Positions 1-8,329 are shown, numbered from the stretch's first letter. The stretch: DNA of 64,000 nucleotides from WHTX01 sp038255145 (GCA_038255145.1 JBBSLP010000001.1:124001-188000), one strand, 5' to 3'. The notes: generated from the letters alone by a model not told the origin. Numbers and translations: made by a program.

Positions 1-422
1 TCGGCCCCTTCGACGACGAGGCCGTCGACGCCGGCATCGACGGCCTTCTGGGCCCCCTGCAGGGTGGGGACCACGTGGAAGACGATGAGGCCGGCTTCCT
101 TGAGGGTGGGGGTGAACTTGGCCGGCGACCCGGCGGACGTGGTGACGAACTCGATGCCCTCGGCCACGATCATGTCGACGATCGACGCGTCCTTGAGGAA
201 GGCGATGGGCAGGTTGATGCCGAAGGGCTTGTCGGTGAGGTCCCGGGTGCGCTTGATGTCCTCACGCACGATGTCGGTGCCCAGGGAGCCGGGCACCAGG
301 CCCATGGCCCCGGACTCGGAGACCGCCGCCACCAGCTCGGGCTTGGCGATGAACCCCATGGGGGCGGAGAAGATGGGGATCTCGATGCCCAGCATCTTGG
401 TGACACGGTTGTCGAAGTTCAC
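1..422 (-). CDS. Nitronate monooxygenase (NPD) family flavoprotein, N-terminal part, cut by the window edge
   Basis: About 140 residues are visible, from a GTG at 422 (a TTG directly before it at 425 is also in frame) to the window edge. The N-terminus reads NRVTKMLGIEIPIFSAPMGF, followed by a stretch with AMGLVPGSLG, PFGINLPIAF and FVTTSAGSPAKFTPTLKEAG. This is the TIM-barrel start of the FMN-dependent 2-nitropropane dioxygenase / nitronate monooxygenase family, which also includes FabK-like enoyl reductases. The conserved APMGF and the FGIN(L) strand support the assignment. The catalytic His and the FMN-phosphate loop lie outside the window, so substrate and exact subfamily cannot be judged. 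No strong ribosome-binding site is visible. Confidence 0.85.
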   Translation of the reverse strand, partial: MNFDNRVTKMLGIEIPIFSAPMGFIAKPELVAAVSESGAMGLVPGSLGTDIVREDIKRTRDLTDKPFGINLPIAFLKDASIVDMIVAEGIEFVTTSAGSPAKFTPTLKEAGLIVFHVVPTLQGAQKAVDAGVDGLVVEGA

Positions 423-472
423 CAACCGACCGTACCTGACAGAAATGGGCCGGGCCCACCGCCGTCGACCGC

Positions 473-493
473 CCCGTCGTGGCCCACGACGGG
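473..493 (-). terminator. Inverted repeat downstream of the DUF2383 gene
   Basis: A perfect 10-bp inverted repeat (cccgtcgtgg / ccacgacggg, one base between arms) lies about 52 nt past the stop of the minus-strand DUF2383 gene and just before the next minus-strand gene. No T-run follows, as is common in high-GC actinobacteria, so terminator function is inferred only from position and stem strength. Confidence 0.4.
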
Positions 494-544
494 CCGGCCC
501 GCCCCTCGCGGTGCCACCGCGGCGGTGCCGGCCGTCCCGTCGGC

Positions 545-991
545 TCAGGAGTGGGCGTCCGCCAGCGCGGTGACCTGCTGCTGAGCGGCGCGCACGTCGT
601 TGAGCTGGCGCTGCACGACCGTACGCAGCTCGGGCGAGATGTCCTCGCCCAGCGCCTTCTCGTACTCCTTGACGGCGTGCTTCTCACCCTGCTCGGCCGC
701 CTTCAGCACACCCTTGGGGCTGGAGCCGGACAGGGCGTCCTTCAGGCTCAGCCAGCCCCGGTGCAGGGAGGCGACGGCGGAGCCGGACTCGTGGATCGAG
801 TCGCCGTAGGCCTTGGCCATGGTGCGCAGCTCGGTGGAGAACTGCGCCCGCTGAGAGCTCAGCTGCGTGAACGTGGACGCCAGCTGCGCCTCGCCGTCCT
901 TGGTCAGCTTCTCCGCGCCCTTGGCGAAGCCTTCCTTGCCGTCCTCGAGGGTCTCGATCAGGTCCTTGGTGACAGCTTCATCGGTCGACAT
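545..991 (-). CDS. DUF2383 / PA2169-type four-helix-bundle protein
   Basis: A 148-residue, predominantly helical, charged protein beginning MSTDEAVTKDLIETLEDGKEG. The opening (helix with LIETLEDGKEGF), the central AQFSTELRTMAKAYGD and the C-terminal EYEKALGEDISPELRTVVQRQ match the DUF2383 ferritin-like four-helix bundle of PA2169-type proteins, often stress-induced and of unknown biochemistry. The start at 991 is chosen because an AGAGGAC ribosome-binding site lies just upstream; extending further gives Pro/Gly-rich non-family sequence. No signal peptide or membrane segment is seen, so it is probably cytoplasmic. It stands alone, divergent from the CoA-transferase gene. Confidence 0.85.
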   Translation of the reverse strand: MSTDEAVTKDLIETLEDGKEGFAKGAEKLTKDGEAQLASTFTQLSSQRAQFSTELRTMAKAYGDSIHESGSAVASLHRGWLSLKDALSGSSPKGVLKAAEQGEKHAVKEYEKALGEDISPELRTVVQRQLNDVRAAQQQVTALADAHS

Positions 992-1215
992 GAGGTGTCC
1001 TCTTCCCTCCCACGCCGCCGTTGGCGCAGGACCTGCAGGGCTACCCCATCTCGCCGGCGGCCCAACCCCGGCGGGCGGGGACCGCCGACCAAGGTCGTCG
1101 GCGCCCTCGCCCCGGTCCCGGGCCGTGACGCCCCCCGGCAGGGCACAGGCGAACACCGGCGGGCGCATCAGCAATGATGGGCGGGCGGTGCGTGGCGCAC
1201 CGACGAGGGGGTGTC

Positions 1216-2445
1216 GTGGACAAGCAGTCGTTCTTCAGTGAGGCGCGGACGGATCGCACCGGGCCCATCCAGGGCCTACGGGTGGTCGAGTGCACCACCA
1301 CGTGGTCGGGGCCCATGGCCGGGTGCCTGTTGGCCGACTTCGGGGCCGACGTGATCAAGGTCGAGCTGCCTGGTGGCGAGATCTCCCGGGACACCCGGCC
1401 GTTCCTGCCCGGCACCGAGCTCTCCTTCTCCCACGAGACGGTGAACCGCAACAAGCGCTGCCTGACCCTCGACCTGCGCACCGACGAGGGACGCGAGCTG
1501 TTCCTGCAGGTGGCCGCCACCGCTGACGTGGTCATCGAGAACTTCCTGCCCGGCACCCTCGACCGCTGGGGCGTGGGCTACGAAGCCGTGCGCGGCGTCA
1601 AGCCCGACATCGTCTACGTGTCCATCAGCGGCTGGGGCCAGTACGGCCCGTGGTCCAACCGCAAGGCGTACGACCCCATCGTGCAGGCGGCGTCGGGCGT
1701 CATGGCCATCAACGGCCACCCCGACCTGCGCAACCCGTCCCGCGTCACGACCTGGTTGTGCGACGACCTCGGCGGCCTGCACGGCGCCCTGTCGGCCCTG
1801 GCCGCCCTGCGCCACCGCGACGCCACCGGCGAGGGCCAGCGCGTCGACGTGTCCATGCTCGACGCCACCCTGTTCCAGTCCAACGGCTACCTGACCCTGG
1901 GCGCCATCGGCCACCCCCTGGACCCGTGGGGTGCGGCCCTGCAGTTCTGCGTGCCCGGCAACGCCTACCAGTGCGCCGATGGCCGCTACGTGTTCACCGG
2001 CGCCCTGCTCGACGCCCACTGGGTCAAGCTGTGCGAGCTGATGGACCGGCCCGACCTGGCCTACGCCCCTGGCTACAAGGAAGGGGCCGAGCGCCTGGAC
2101 AACCGCAAGGTCATCGACGACCTGGTGGCGGCGTGGTGCACCCTGCAGCAGTCCACCGAGCTGGCCGACGCCCTGCAGGCCGCCGGGCTGCCCGCCACCG
2201 TGGTCAACGAGTACGGCGAGCTGGCCACCGAACCCCACGTGCTCGAGCGGGACATGCTCATCGAGACCGAGCTGTCCGACGGCGTCAAGGCCCCCCTCAC
2301 CGGCCCCGCGGCGAAGTTCAGCCGCACCCCCACCACCATCCGCCGGCCCGCCCCCGGGCTGGGCCAGCACACCGAGGAGATCCTGGCCACGGTGGGTGTG
2401 TCCTCCGAGCGCTGCGAGCAGTTGCGGCTGGCCGGCATCGTCTGA
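1216..2445 (+). CDS. CaiB/BaiF-type (family III) CoA-transferase
   Basis: About 409 residues. The N-terminal IQGLRVVECTTTWSGPMAGCLLADFGADVIKVE, the NRNKRCLTLDLRTDEGRELF block and the central QAASGVMAINGHPD / GLHGALSALAALRHRDATGEGQ region are diagnostic of family III CoA-transferases (formyl-CoA transferase, CaiB, alpha-methylacyl-CoA racemase). These enzymes move CoA between acids using an Asp in the segment before the QAASG helix; the substrate cannot be read from sequence. The GTG at 1216 is preferred over the GTG at 1174 because GAGGGGG lies five bases before it. The C-terminus has the usual PAPGLGQHTEEIL. It is monocistronic and followed by the RecQ-like gene. Confidence 0.9.
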   Translation: MDKQSFFSEARTDRTGPIQGLRVVECTTTWSGPMAGCLLADFGADVIKVELPGGEISRDTRPFLPGTELSFSHETVNRNKRCLTLDLRTDEGRELFLQVAATADVVIENFLPGTLDRWGVGYEAVRGVKPDIVYVSISGWGQYGPWSNRKAYDPIVQAASGVMAINGHPDLRNPSRVTTWLCDDLGGLHGALSALAALRHRDATGEGQRVDVSMLDATLFQSNGYLTLGAIGHPLDPWGAALQFCVPGNAYQCADGRYVFTGALLDAHWVKLCELMDRPDLAYAPGYKEGAERLDNRKVIDDLVAAWCTLQQSTELADALQAAGLPATVVNEYGELATEPHVLERDMLIETELSDGVKAPLTGPAAKFSRTPTTIRRPAPGLGQHTEEILATVGVSSERCEQLRLAGIV

Positions 2446-2571
2446 GCCCGCCCTTGACCGAGCCGGCGACGGCTTCGCTGTCACACCGAGGGTGCAGACT
2501 GCGTGCACCCCGTCCGACGCGGATGCCGCTTCCCCCGAGACCGCGCTGCAGGCACTCCCGAGGGGACCACC

Positions 2572-4653
2572 TTGTCCGAGCTCGACCACACCACGCTGAA
2601 CCAAGAGACCCAATCCCACCTCGACGACGTCATCACCGCGCTGGCCGGTGACGGCGCAACGCCGCGTGACGACCAGCGCCTCGCCGTCTCGGCCCTGGTC
2701 GACGATCGCCGTCGGGTGCTCGTCGTGCAGGCCACCGGCTGGGGCAAGTCCGCCGTCTACTGGGCGGCCACCAAGGCGCTGCGGGCCCGGGGCGGTGGTC
2801 CAACCCTGGTCATCTCTCCCCTGCTGGCCCTCATGCGCGACCAGATCGCCGCGGCGGGGCGGGCCGGCCTGGTGGCGGCCACGGTCAACTCCACCAACGT
2901 CGACGAGTGGGGTGACGTGCTCGACGACCTGTCGGGCGGCCGCCTCGACGTGCTCCTCATCAGCCCCGAACGACTGGCCAACCCCCGCTTCGCCGCCCGG
3001 GTCGGCCCCCTCGTGGCCAGCTGTGGCCTGGTCGTCATCGACGAGGCCCACTGCATCTCGGACTGGGGCTTCGACTTCCGGCCCGACTACCAGCGCCTGT
3101 CCCGGGTGCTGCTCGGCCTGGCCCCCGACACCCCCATCCTGGCCACCACGGCCACGGCCAACGAGCGGGTCACCGCCGACGTGGCCGACCAGCTCGGCGA
3201 CCAGACCCTGGTCCTGCGGGGCACCCTGGCCCGGGCGTCGCTGCACCTGGCCGTGGTCCCCCGCCTGGGGGCCCTCGACCGCTACGCCTGGGTGGCCGAC
3301 GCCCTCGAGCAGCTCGATGGTTCGGGCATCGTCTACGCCCTGACCGTGGCCGAGACCGAGCGCCTGTCCGGCTTCCTGCGTTCCCAGGGCTTCGACGTGG
3401 CCGCCTACTCCGGGGCGCTGGTCACCGGCGAGCGTCAGAAGGTGGAAGAACGCCTGCGGGCCAACCAGGTCAAGGCCGTCATCGCCACCTCGGCCCTGGG
3501 CATGGGCTTCGACAAGGCCGACCTCAGCTTCGTCATCCACGTGGGCTCTCCCGCCTCCCCCGTCGCCTACTACCAGCAGGTGGGACGGGCCGGCCGGGGC
3601 ATCGACGACGCCATGGCCGTGCTCCTGCCCTCGGACGGTGACGAGCGCATCTGGGACTACTTCGCCACCGCGTCGATCCCCGATCCCGACCACGCCACCG
3701 AGGTGCTCACCCTGTTGGCCGGGCGGGGCGCCACCAGCGTCCCTGCGCTGGAGACCAGGACCGGCATCCGTCGCACCCGGCTCGAGGCCCTGCTCAAGGT
3801 GCTGGCCGTGGACGGGGCCGTCGAGCGCCGCGAGGGTGGCTGGGCGGCCACGGGTGAGCCCTGGGCCTACGACCACGAGAAGTACGACGCCCTGCTGGCC
3901 GTGCGCACGGCCGAGGCCGACCTCATGCGCCACTACGCCGCGGGGGCCGGCTGCCTGATGGAGTTCCTGCAGCGCGCCCTCGACGACCCCGACCCCGGAC
4001 CGTGCGGGCGCTGCTCGGTGTGCACGGGCACCCTCCCCCACCCCGGGGTGGGCCCCAGCCGCGAGCGGGCCAGCGCCGTGCGTCACTTCCTTCGGGGCCG
4101 TGACGTGGTCATCGAGCCCCGCAAGATGTGGCCATCGGGCCTGAACGGGCGCAAGGGTCGCATCCGCACCCCCATCGCCCTCGGTCGGGCCCTGGCCTTC
4201 GCCGACGACCCCGCCTGGGAGGACGCCCTGGCCGCCCTGCAGTGGGCCGACGGGCCCCTCGACGACGAGATCGCCACCGGCGTGCTGGCCACGCTCGACC
4301 GCTGGACCCCCACGTGGGGCGCCCCGGCCCGGGCCGTGGTGCCGGTGCCGTCACGGGCCCACCCCCGACGGGTCGCCGACCTGGCCCAGCGGGTCGCCGC
4401 CCACCTGGGCGTCGCTGTCGTCGACGCCCTGGCCGCCGCGGGCCGCACCCCGCCATCGGGCGTGGCCTCGGGCGCCCGGGCCGCGGCCCTGCTCGACGCC
4501 CTGGCCCCCGGTGACGTGAGGCTGTCGGGTCCGGTCGTGCTGGTCGACGACACCTACCGCAGCGGCTGGACCATGACCGTGGCCGCCAGCATGCTCGGTG
4601 ACCTGGGCGCCAGCGACGTCCATCCCCTCGTCCTGCACCAACTCCCGAGCTGA
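2572..4653 (+). CDS. recQ: RecQ-family ATP-dependent DNA helicase with a C-terminal phosphoribosyltransferase-like domain
   Basis: About 693 residues from a TTG at 2572, chosen because GAGGGGA lies seven bases upstream (a GTG at 2503 is also in frame). Superfamily-2 helicase motifs are clear: Walker A ATGWGKS (about 54-60), DEAH in VVIDEAHCISDWGFDFRPDY (about 157-160), TATAN, and motif VI YQQVGRAGRG (about 333-342). A zinc-binding-type Cys cluster (GCLMEFLQ then PCGRCSVC) follows. The last ~110 residues form a separate domain ending in VVLVDDTYRSGWTM, a PRPP-loop-like motif as in ComF-type phosphoribosyltransferases. The protein should unwind 3'-5' DNA in repair; the tail's role is unknown. 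Walker A has Trp where most RecQ proteins have Gly. Confidence 0.92.
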   Translation: MSELDHTTLNQETQSHLDDVITALAGDGATPRDDQRLAVSALVDDRRRVLVVQATGWGKSAVYWAATKALRARGGGPTLVISPLLALMRDQIAAAGRAGLVAATVNSTNVDEWGDVLDDLSGGRLDVLLISPERLANPRFAARVGPLVASCGLVVIDEAHCISDWGFDFRPDYQRLSRVLLGLAPDTPILATTATANERVTADVADQLGDQTLVLRGTLARASLHLAVVPRLGALDRYAWVADALEQLDGSGIVYALTVAETERLSGFLRSQGFDVAAYSGALVTGERQKVEERLRANQVKAVIATSALGMGFDKADLSFVIHVGSPASPVAYYQQVGRAGRGIDDAMAVLLPSDGDERIWDYFATASIPDPDHATEVLTLLAGRGATSVPALETRTGIRRTRLEALLKVLAVDGAVERREGGWAATGEPWAYDHEKYDALLAVRTAEADLMRHYAAGAGCLMEFLQRALDDPDPGPCGRCSVCTGTLPHPGVGPSRERASAVRHFLRGRDVVIEPRKMWPSGLNGRKGRIRTPIALGRALAFADDPAWEDALAALQWADGPLDDEIATGVLATLDRWTPTWGAPARAVVPVPSRAHPRRVADLAQRVAAHLGVAVVDALAAAGRTPPSGVASGARAAALLDALAPGDVRLSGPVVLVDDTYRSGWTMTVAASMLGDLGASDVHPLVLHQLPS

Positions 4654-4659
4654 GGTCCC

Positions 4660-5061
4660 ATGGCTGCCATCACCTGCATCGTCGTCGGCCTCGACGGGTC
4701 GGCCCCGGCCCGGGCGGCCATGGCCTGGGCCGTCGCCGCCGCCGAGGCCTTCGGAGCCCGGCTGGTGGCGGTGCACGCCGTGGGCATCCTCGAAGGCGCC
4801 GGCCTCACCCCCGGCTTCGACCCCGCTCCCGTCCTCGCCGAGGTGGGGGCCCACGCCAGCGCCGAGGCGGTGGCCGAGCCCGGACCGGCCGATGGGGTGC
4901 TGCTGCGGGTGGCCGAGCGGGAGCACGCCGACCTCGTGGTGGTGGGCAGCCGCGGCCTGGGTGGGTCCCAGCGACTGTTGGGCTCGACCAGCGAAGCCGT
5001 GGTGGCCCAGTGCCGGGTGCCCGTGGTCGTGGTGCCCGCCCCTTCGACCACGGGATCGTGA
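4660..5061 (+). CDS. Universal stress protein (UspA family)
   Basis: A 133-residue single-domain Usp. The N-terminal beta strand ITCIVVGLDGSAPARAAMAW and the C-terminal ATP-binding loop VVGSRGLGGSQRLLGSTSEAV (G-2x-G-9x-G-S/T type) are both present, so it probably binds ATP. It begins six bases after the RecQ stop with a GAGG Shine-Dalgarno in between, so it is likely co-transcribed with recQ. It is cytoplasmic and slightly short for the family (usually 140-150), mostly in the linker between strand 1 and the loop. Confidence 0.92.
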   Translation: MAAITCIVVGLDGSAPARAAMAWAVAAAEAFGARLVAVHAVGILEGAGLTPGFDPAPVLAEVGAHASAEAVAEPGPADGVLLRVAEREHADLVVVGSRGLGGSQRLLGSTSEAVVAQCRVPVVVVPAPSTTGS

Positions 5062-5076
5062 ACTAGCCCGACGGGA

Positions 5077-5727
5077 TCACCACAGCGTGGGGTGGTCCTT
5101 GACGAGGGGAAGCGCCTGCCACTGGCGACCCAGGCCCCAGGTGCGGCCGACCTCGGGGACGATGGCCAGCGCCACCAGTGTCACGGCGTAGACCACGTGG
5201 TAGTCGAGCACCGGGTTGGTCGACCGGGTGACCTCGCCGGCCGAGTCGTGGCGGGCCAGGGGCCACTCGGCCGCCCACATCATGGCCATCATCACGGCTC
5301 CGGCTGCAGCCATGAGGCGCATGCCCACTCCGGCCACGAAGGCAAGGCCCACGGCCAGAAGGCCCAACATGAACAGGGCGTCGATGACGGGGTTGCCGGC
5401 CAGGCGGTGGAAGAAGCCCTCCAGGGGACCGACGGCCACCCCGGACAGGAAGCCGTTGGTGGGCGAGCCACCTCGCAGCCACGCCCCCTTGGACGTGGTG
5501 GCGAACCCGAGGCCGACGGTCTTGTCGACGAAGGCCCACAGGAACACGAGGCCGATGATGATGCGGCTCACCGCCAGGAAGCGCAGGGCCCGGGGGCCGA
5601 CGACTGCGCCGGTCGTGCCCATCGTGCCCGTCGTGCTCGTGGTGCTCGTGGTGCCCGTGGAGGCAGCCGGCGTCGCTCCTGGCTGCCCCGCGATCGCGGC
5701 ACGCTCGTGGTGCTCGGTGATGGTCAT
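5077..5727 (-). CDS. DoxX-like membrane protein
   Basis: About 216 residues from the ATG at 5727 (GAGGAAG upstream). Residues ~20-45 are a Thr/Ser/Gly-rich low-complexity stretch; then come four hydrophobic segments around FLAVSRIIIGLVFLWAFVDK, NPVIDALFMLGLLAVGLAFV, MRLMAAAGAVMMAMMWAAEW and VVYAVTLVALAIVPEVGRTW. This is the four-helix DoxX/SURF4-type arrangement. Between helices lies GFATTSKGAWLRGGSPTNGF, a pattern common in actinobacterial DoxX proteins. It is an integral inner-membrane protein; DoxX proteins have been tied to thiosulfate:quinone oxidation and redox stress, but the role here is not known. It converges with the Usp gene. Confidence 0.85.
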   Translation of the reverse strand: MTITEHHERAAIAGQPGATPAASTGTTSTTSTTGTMGTTGAVVGPRALRFLAVSRIIIGLVFLWAFVDKTVGLGFATTSKGAWLRGGSPTNGFLSGVAVGPLEGFFHRLAGNPVIDALFMLGLLAVGLAFVAGVGMRLMAAAGAVMMAMMWAAEWPLARHDSAGEVTRSTNPVLDYHVVYAVTLVALAIVPEVGRTWGLGRQWQALPLVKDHPTLW

Positions 5728-5855
5728 GCCAAACCCGCTTCCTCGGGACCACCGCAACGGTCGTCCCAGCATGACCATGCGCCCCCCCGCCGCCCCCGCG
5801 ACAGAGCAACAAGACCCTTGTTGGCGCCCGCAGCGCTCGCTCCACACGGACAGGC

Positions 5856-6740
5856 GTGACCGCGGCCGGTATGGGGGACACAGCTGAGGTGACCAACGAC
5901 GACCGCCCCGCGACCTACGTCGAGCCGGGGCTGTGCGGACCGGTCCACGACGAGCGCAGCTGGACCTTCGACCTCGACCCCGGCGGGCGCGACCCGGTGC
6001 TGGGCATCGAGCGCCTACAGGAGGCCTACTTCGCCCGCGCTCCCGGCTACGGGCGGGGGATCACCGTGCCCGCCATCGTCGACATCCCCTCCGGACAGGT
6101 GGTGACGAACGACTACCCCCAGATCACCCTGGACCTGTCCACCGAGTGGCGGGCCCACCACCGCCCCGGCGCCCCCGACCTCTACCCGGTCGAGCGCCGC
6201 GACGAGATCGACCACGTGGCCAAGCTCGTCTTCCGCGACGTGAACAACGGCGTCTACCGCTGCGGGTTCGCCGGCAGCCAGAAGTCCTACGACCGGGCCT
6301 TCACCCACCTCTTCGACCGACTGGACTGGCTGTCAGCCCGGCTGGCCGACCAGCGCTACCTGGTGGGCGACACCATCACCGAGGCCGACGTGCGCCTGTT
6401 CACCACCCTGGCCCGCTTCGACGCCGTCTATCACGGCCACTTCAAGTGCAACCGCCACAAGCTGACCGAGATGCCCGTCCTGTGGGCCTACGCCCGGGAC
6501 CTGTTCCAGACCCCCGGCTTCGGCGACACCATCGACTTCGTACAGATCAAGGCCCACTACTACGGCGTGCATCGCGACCTCAACCCCACTGGCATCGTGC
6601 CCGGCGGGCCCGACCTCAGCGGCTGGTTGACCGACCACGGGCGCGAGGCACTGGGCGGCCGACCCTTCGGCGACGGCACCCCACCCGGCCCCCCGGCGCC
6701 CGGGGAAGAGGTGCCCGCCGCGCCCGGCGCCGCCGCCTGA
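5856..6740 (+). CDS. Glutathionyl-hydroquinone-reductase-like GST (Ecm4/YqjG family) lacking the catalytic N-terminal segment
   Basis: 294 residues from GTG 5856 (ATG 5871 and GTG 5889 are alternatives). From CGPVHDERSWTFDLDPGG onward it follows the actinobacterial Ecm4/YqjG family closely: GITVPAIVDIPSGQVVTNDY, then DVNNGVYRCGFAGSQKSYD, DRLDWLSARLADQRYLVGD, ARFDAVYHGHFKCNRHKL and INPTGIVP-type residues. Family members normally have about 50-60 residues before the CGP motif that hold the first thioredoxin-fold strands and the catalytic CPWA(N/H)R cysteine. Here these are absent: the sequence jumps from a family-like YVEPG directly to LCGPVHDERSW. The DNA upstream belongs to the divergent DoxX promoter region. 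The product is therefore probably not catalytically normal. Confidence 0.85.
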   Translation: MTAAGMGDTAEVTNDDRPATYVEPGLCGPVHDERSWTFDLDPGGRDPVLGIERLQEAYFARAPGYGRGITVPAIVDIPSGQVVTNDYPQITLDLSTEWRAHHRPGAPDLYPVERRDEIDHVAKLVFRDVNNGVYRCGFAGSQKSYDRAFTHLFDRLDWLSARLADQRYLVGDTITEADVRLFTTLARFDAVYHGHFKCNRHKLTEMPVLWAYARDLFQTPGFGDTIDFVQIKAHYYGVHRDLNPTGIVPGGPDLSGWLTDHGREALGGRPFGDGTPPGPPAPGEEVPAAPGAAA

Positions 6741-6770
6741 CCGCATGGCCCCTGACCAGCTCGGACGCGA

Positions 6771-6803
6771 CGGAGCCCCGGGCCACGAAGGCCCGGGGCT
6801 CCG
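6771..6803. terminator. Bidirectional terminator-like hairpin between convergent genes
   Basis: A perfect 14-bp GC-rich stem (cggagccccgggcc / ggcccggggctccg) with a five-base loop acgaa lies between the convergent GST-like and collagen-like genes, starting 30 nt after the former's stop. Position and stem strength fit a shared intrinsic terminator, though no strong T-run is present. Confidence 0.75.
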
Positions 6804-6815
6804 GTCGGTCACGCG

Positions 6816-8189
6816 TTACCCGATGATGGGCAGGCTCAGGACACCCGCCGAGACGCTCGCGTCGATGGTGTTGCTGAGGCTCAGACCGGCCGCGGTTGAC
6901 GTGAACTGGATCCACACCTTCGTGCCGGCCGCGACGGGCACCGAGACGCCCGTCATCGAGCAAGTGCTCACGTTGCCGGTGGCGATGACGCCGGTCAGCG
7001 CGGGGCTGAGGTCGCACGTCAGTGTCGTGGCCAGCGCGACCCCGAGCGGCCCCGGGTTCCTGGTCCACAGGGTGGCCTTGAGGCTGACGGTGGTACCGAT
7101 CAGGGCCAGGGCGGACGTGTTGGTCACGGAGGCGTAGAGGTTGCTCAAGTTCACGGACTGGGGCATGACCTGGGCGATGCCCGGGACCCCGCCGACGACG
7201 GACGGGTCGTCGCTTCGGATGGCGCTGGCCAGGCCACCCTGCAGCGGCAACATGGCGACAACACCCTCGAGCCCACCGCTGACGGTGGTCATGGTCGCGG
7301 CGTTGGCACTGGACAGGTAGGCGCTACCCGTGCCGGCGGGACCGGTGGGGCCAGCGGGGCCCGTGGCACCATCAGCGCCGGGAAGTCCGGGGGCGCCGTC
7401 CGCGCCGACGGGGCCGACATCGCCCATGTCGCCCTTGTCGCCCTTGGGACCCACGAGGCTGACGCCCTGGGGCCAGCTGCCGCCCGTCTTGGCCCCGTAG
7501 AGCGTCGAGGTGTCGGTGTCGAGGTAGTAGTCGCCGTCGAAGCCGGTGTTGATGTCGGGGGCACCCAACCCGCTGAGCACGGTGTTGCCGTCGACGCCGG
7601 CCGGGCCGGTCGCGCCGGTGCTACCCATGTCACCGGCGACGCCCTGGGGACCCTGGGGACCCTGGGGACCCTGGGGACCAGCGGCCCCACTACCGGGGAC
7701 GTAGTAGCCGGCGATGTCGGCCACGACGCCGACGGTGCCGACCGCGTTGAAGAAGCGCACGGCCCCGCCCCCGCCGATCTTCACGGTGACCAGGTTGGCC
7801 ACCGTCTGACCGGGCTGGAAGTTCAGGTTCGACACCAGGTTCTGGGCCTCACCCGCAGGCTGCACGGCCAGGTAGCTCGAGGCGGTGCTGTCGAAGGCGG
7901 TGACGTTGAGGACGACGGCGGTGGCCTGGTCGGGTACGCCGGCCTGGCCCCGCACCTCGAGGCTGAAGTCGCTCAGGTTCCCGGTGATGCCACCGATGCC
8001 CAGCCGGGTGTCGAGCACCCGCTGCGGCGCCATGGGCACGAACACGTTGGCCTCGATCGTCTGGGCCGTCTGGGCCCCGACCGTGCCGGCGGCGCCCACC
8101 GCGCCCATCATCCCCACCAGCACCAAGATGCCGACGCCGAGTTGGCGACCCCGGCTGCTCCGGCGCGGATTTCGAGTTCCCGACGTCAT
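6816..8189 (-). CDS. Secreted collagen-like surface protein
   Basis: 457 residues from ATG 8189, with a strong GGGAGGA six bases upstream. A twin-basic N-terminus and hydrophobic segment (about 16-39) resemble a signal peptide. Residues ~45-165 (FVPMAPQRVLDTR, AVVLNVTAFD, YLAVQPAGE, VADIAGYYVPG) form the 'RLLDTR...VVLNVTA...VADVAGYF' beta domain common on actinobacterial surface proteins. Two collagen Gly-X-Y blocks follow (~171-201, with four GPQ units, and ~247-288), separated by GDYYLDTDTSTLYGAKTG, a linker typical of bacterial collagen-like proteins. The last ~165 residues are Ser/Thr/Val-rich and beta-predicted, resembling C-terminal trimerisation heads of BclA-like proteins. It is probably a trimeric cell-surface fibre; ligand unknown. 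Confidence 0.85.
   Translation of the reverse strand: MTSGTRNPRRSSRGRQLGVGILVLVGMMGAVGAAGTVGAQTAQTIEANVFVPMAPQRVLDTRLGIGGITGNLSDFSLEVRGQAGVPDQATAVVLNVTAFDSTASSYLAVQPAGEAQNLVSNLNFQPGQTVANLVTVKIGGGGAVRFFNAVGTVGVVADIAGYYVPGSGAAGPQGPQGPQGPQGVAGDMGSTGATGPAGVDGNTVLSGLGAPDINTGFDGDYYLDTDTSTLYGAKTGGSWPQGVSLVGPKGDKGDMGDVGPVGADGAPGLPGADGATGPAGPTGPAGTGSAYLSSANAATMTTVSGGLEGVVAMLPLQGGLASAIRSDDPSVVGGVPGIAQVMPQSVNLSNLYASVTNTSALALIGTTVSLKATLWTRNPGPLGVALATTLTCDLSPALTGVIATGNVSTCSMTGVSVPVAAGTKVWIQFTSTAAGLSLSNTIDASVSAGVLSLPIIG
7642..7677 (+). repeat. Four perfect 9-bp tandem repeats encoding Gly-Pro-Gln
   Basis: The unit ccctgggga occurs four times head to tail without mismatch, encoding GPQ triplets of the collagen-like protein on the other strand. 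Because the unit is nine bases, slippage would change collagen length without shifting the frame. Confidence 0.95.
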
Positions 8190-8222
8190 GGATCCTCCCG
8201 TGATGCCTCGACATCCGCGAGA

Positions 8223-8251
8223 CCACGCGCCGGGAATACTACGGCGCGTGG
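8223..8251. promoter_or_regulatory. Perfect inverted repeat upstream of the collagen-like gene
   Basis: Nine-base arms ccacgcgcc / ggcgcgtgg flank an 11-base centre. On the minus strand the centre contains TAGTAT, a possible -10 hexamer, 34 nt before the collagen-like start. It could be an operator over the promoter or the terminator of the upstream cysG gene; the sequence does not decide. Confidence 0.4.
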
Positions 8252-8329
8252 CCAACTGGCTACCGAGAATGTTGGTAGATTTGCCCACTGGTGGTGGTTT
8301 GCCCCCGACTCGACGGCACGGATCCAGCG

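Noticed and set aside
1276..4086. A 936-residue open frame on the minus strand opposite the CoA-transferase and RecQ genes
   Set aside because: It is rich in Gly, His, Gln and Val without any family motif, typical of antisense frames in very GC-rich DNA, and both plus-strand genes there are unmistakable.
7642..7677. Four short tandem repeats considered as part of a CRISPR-like or phase-variation array
   Set aside because: The unit is nine bases, without spacers, and simply encodes GPQ collagen triplets.
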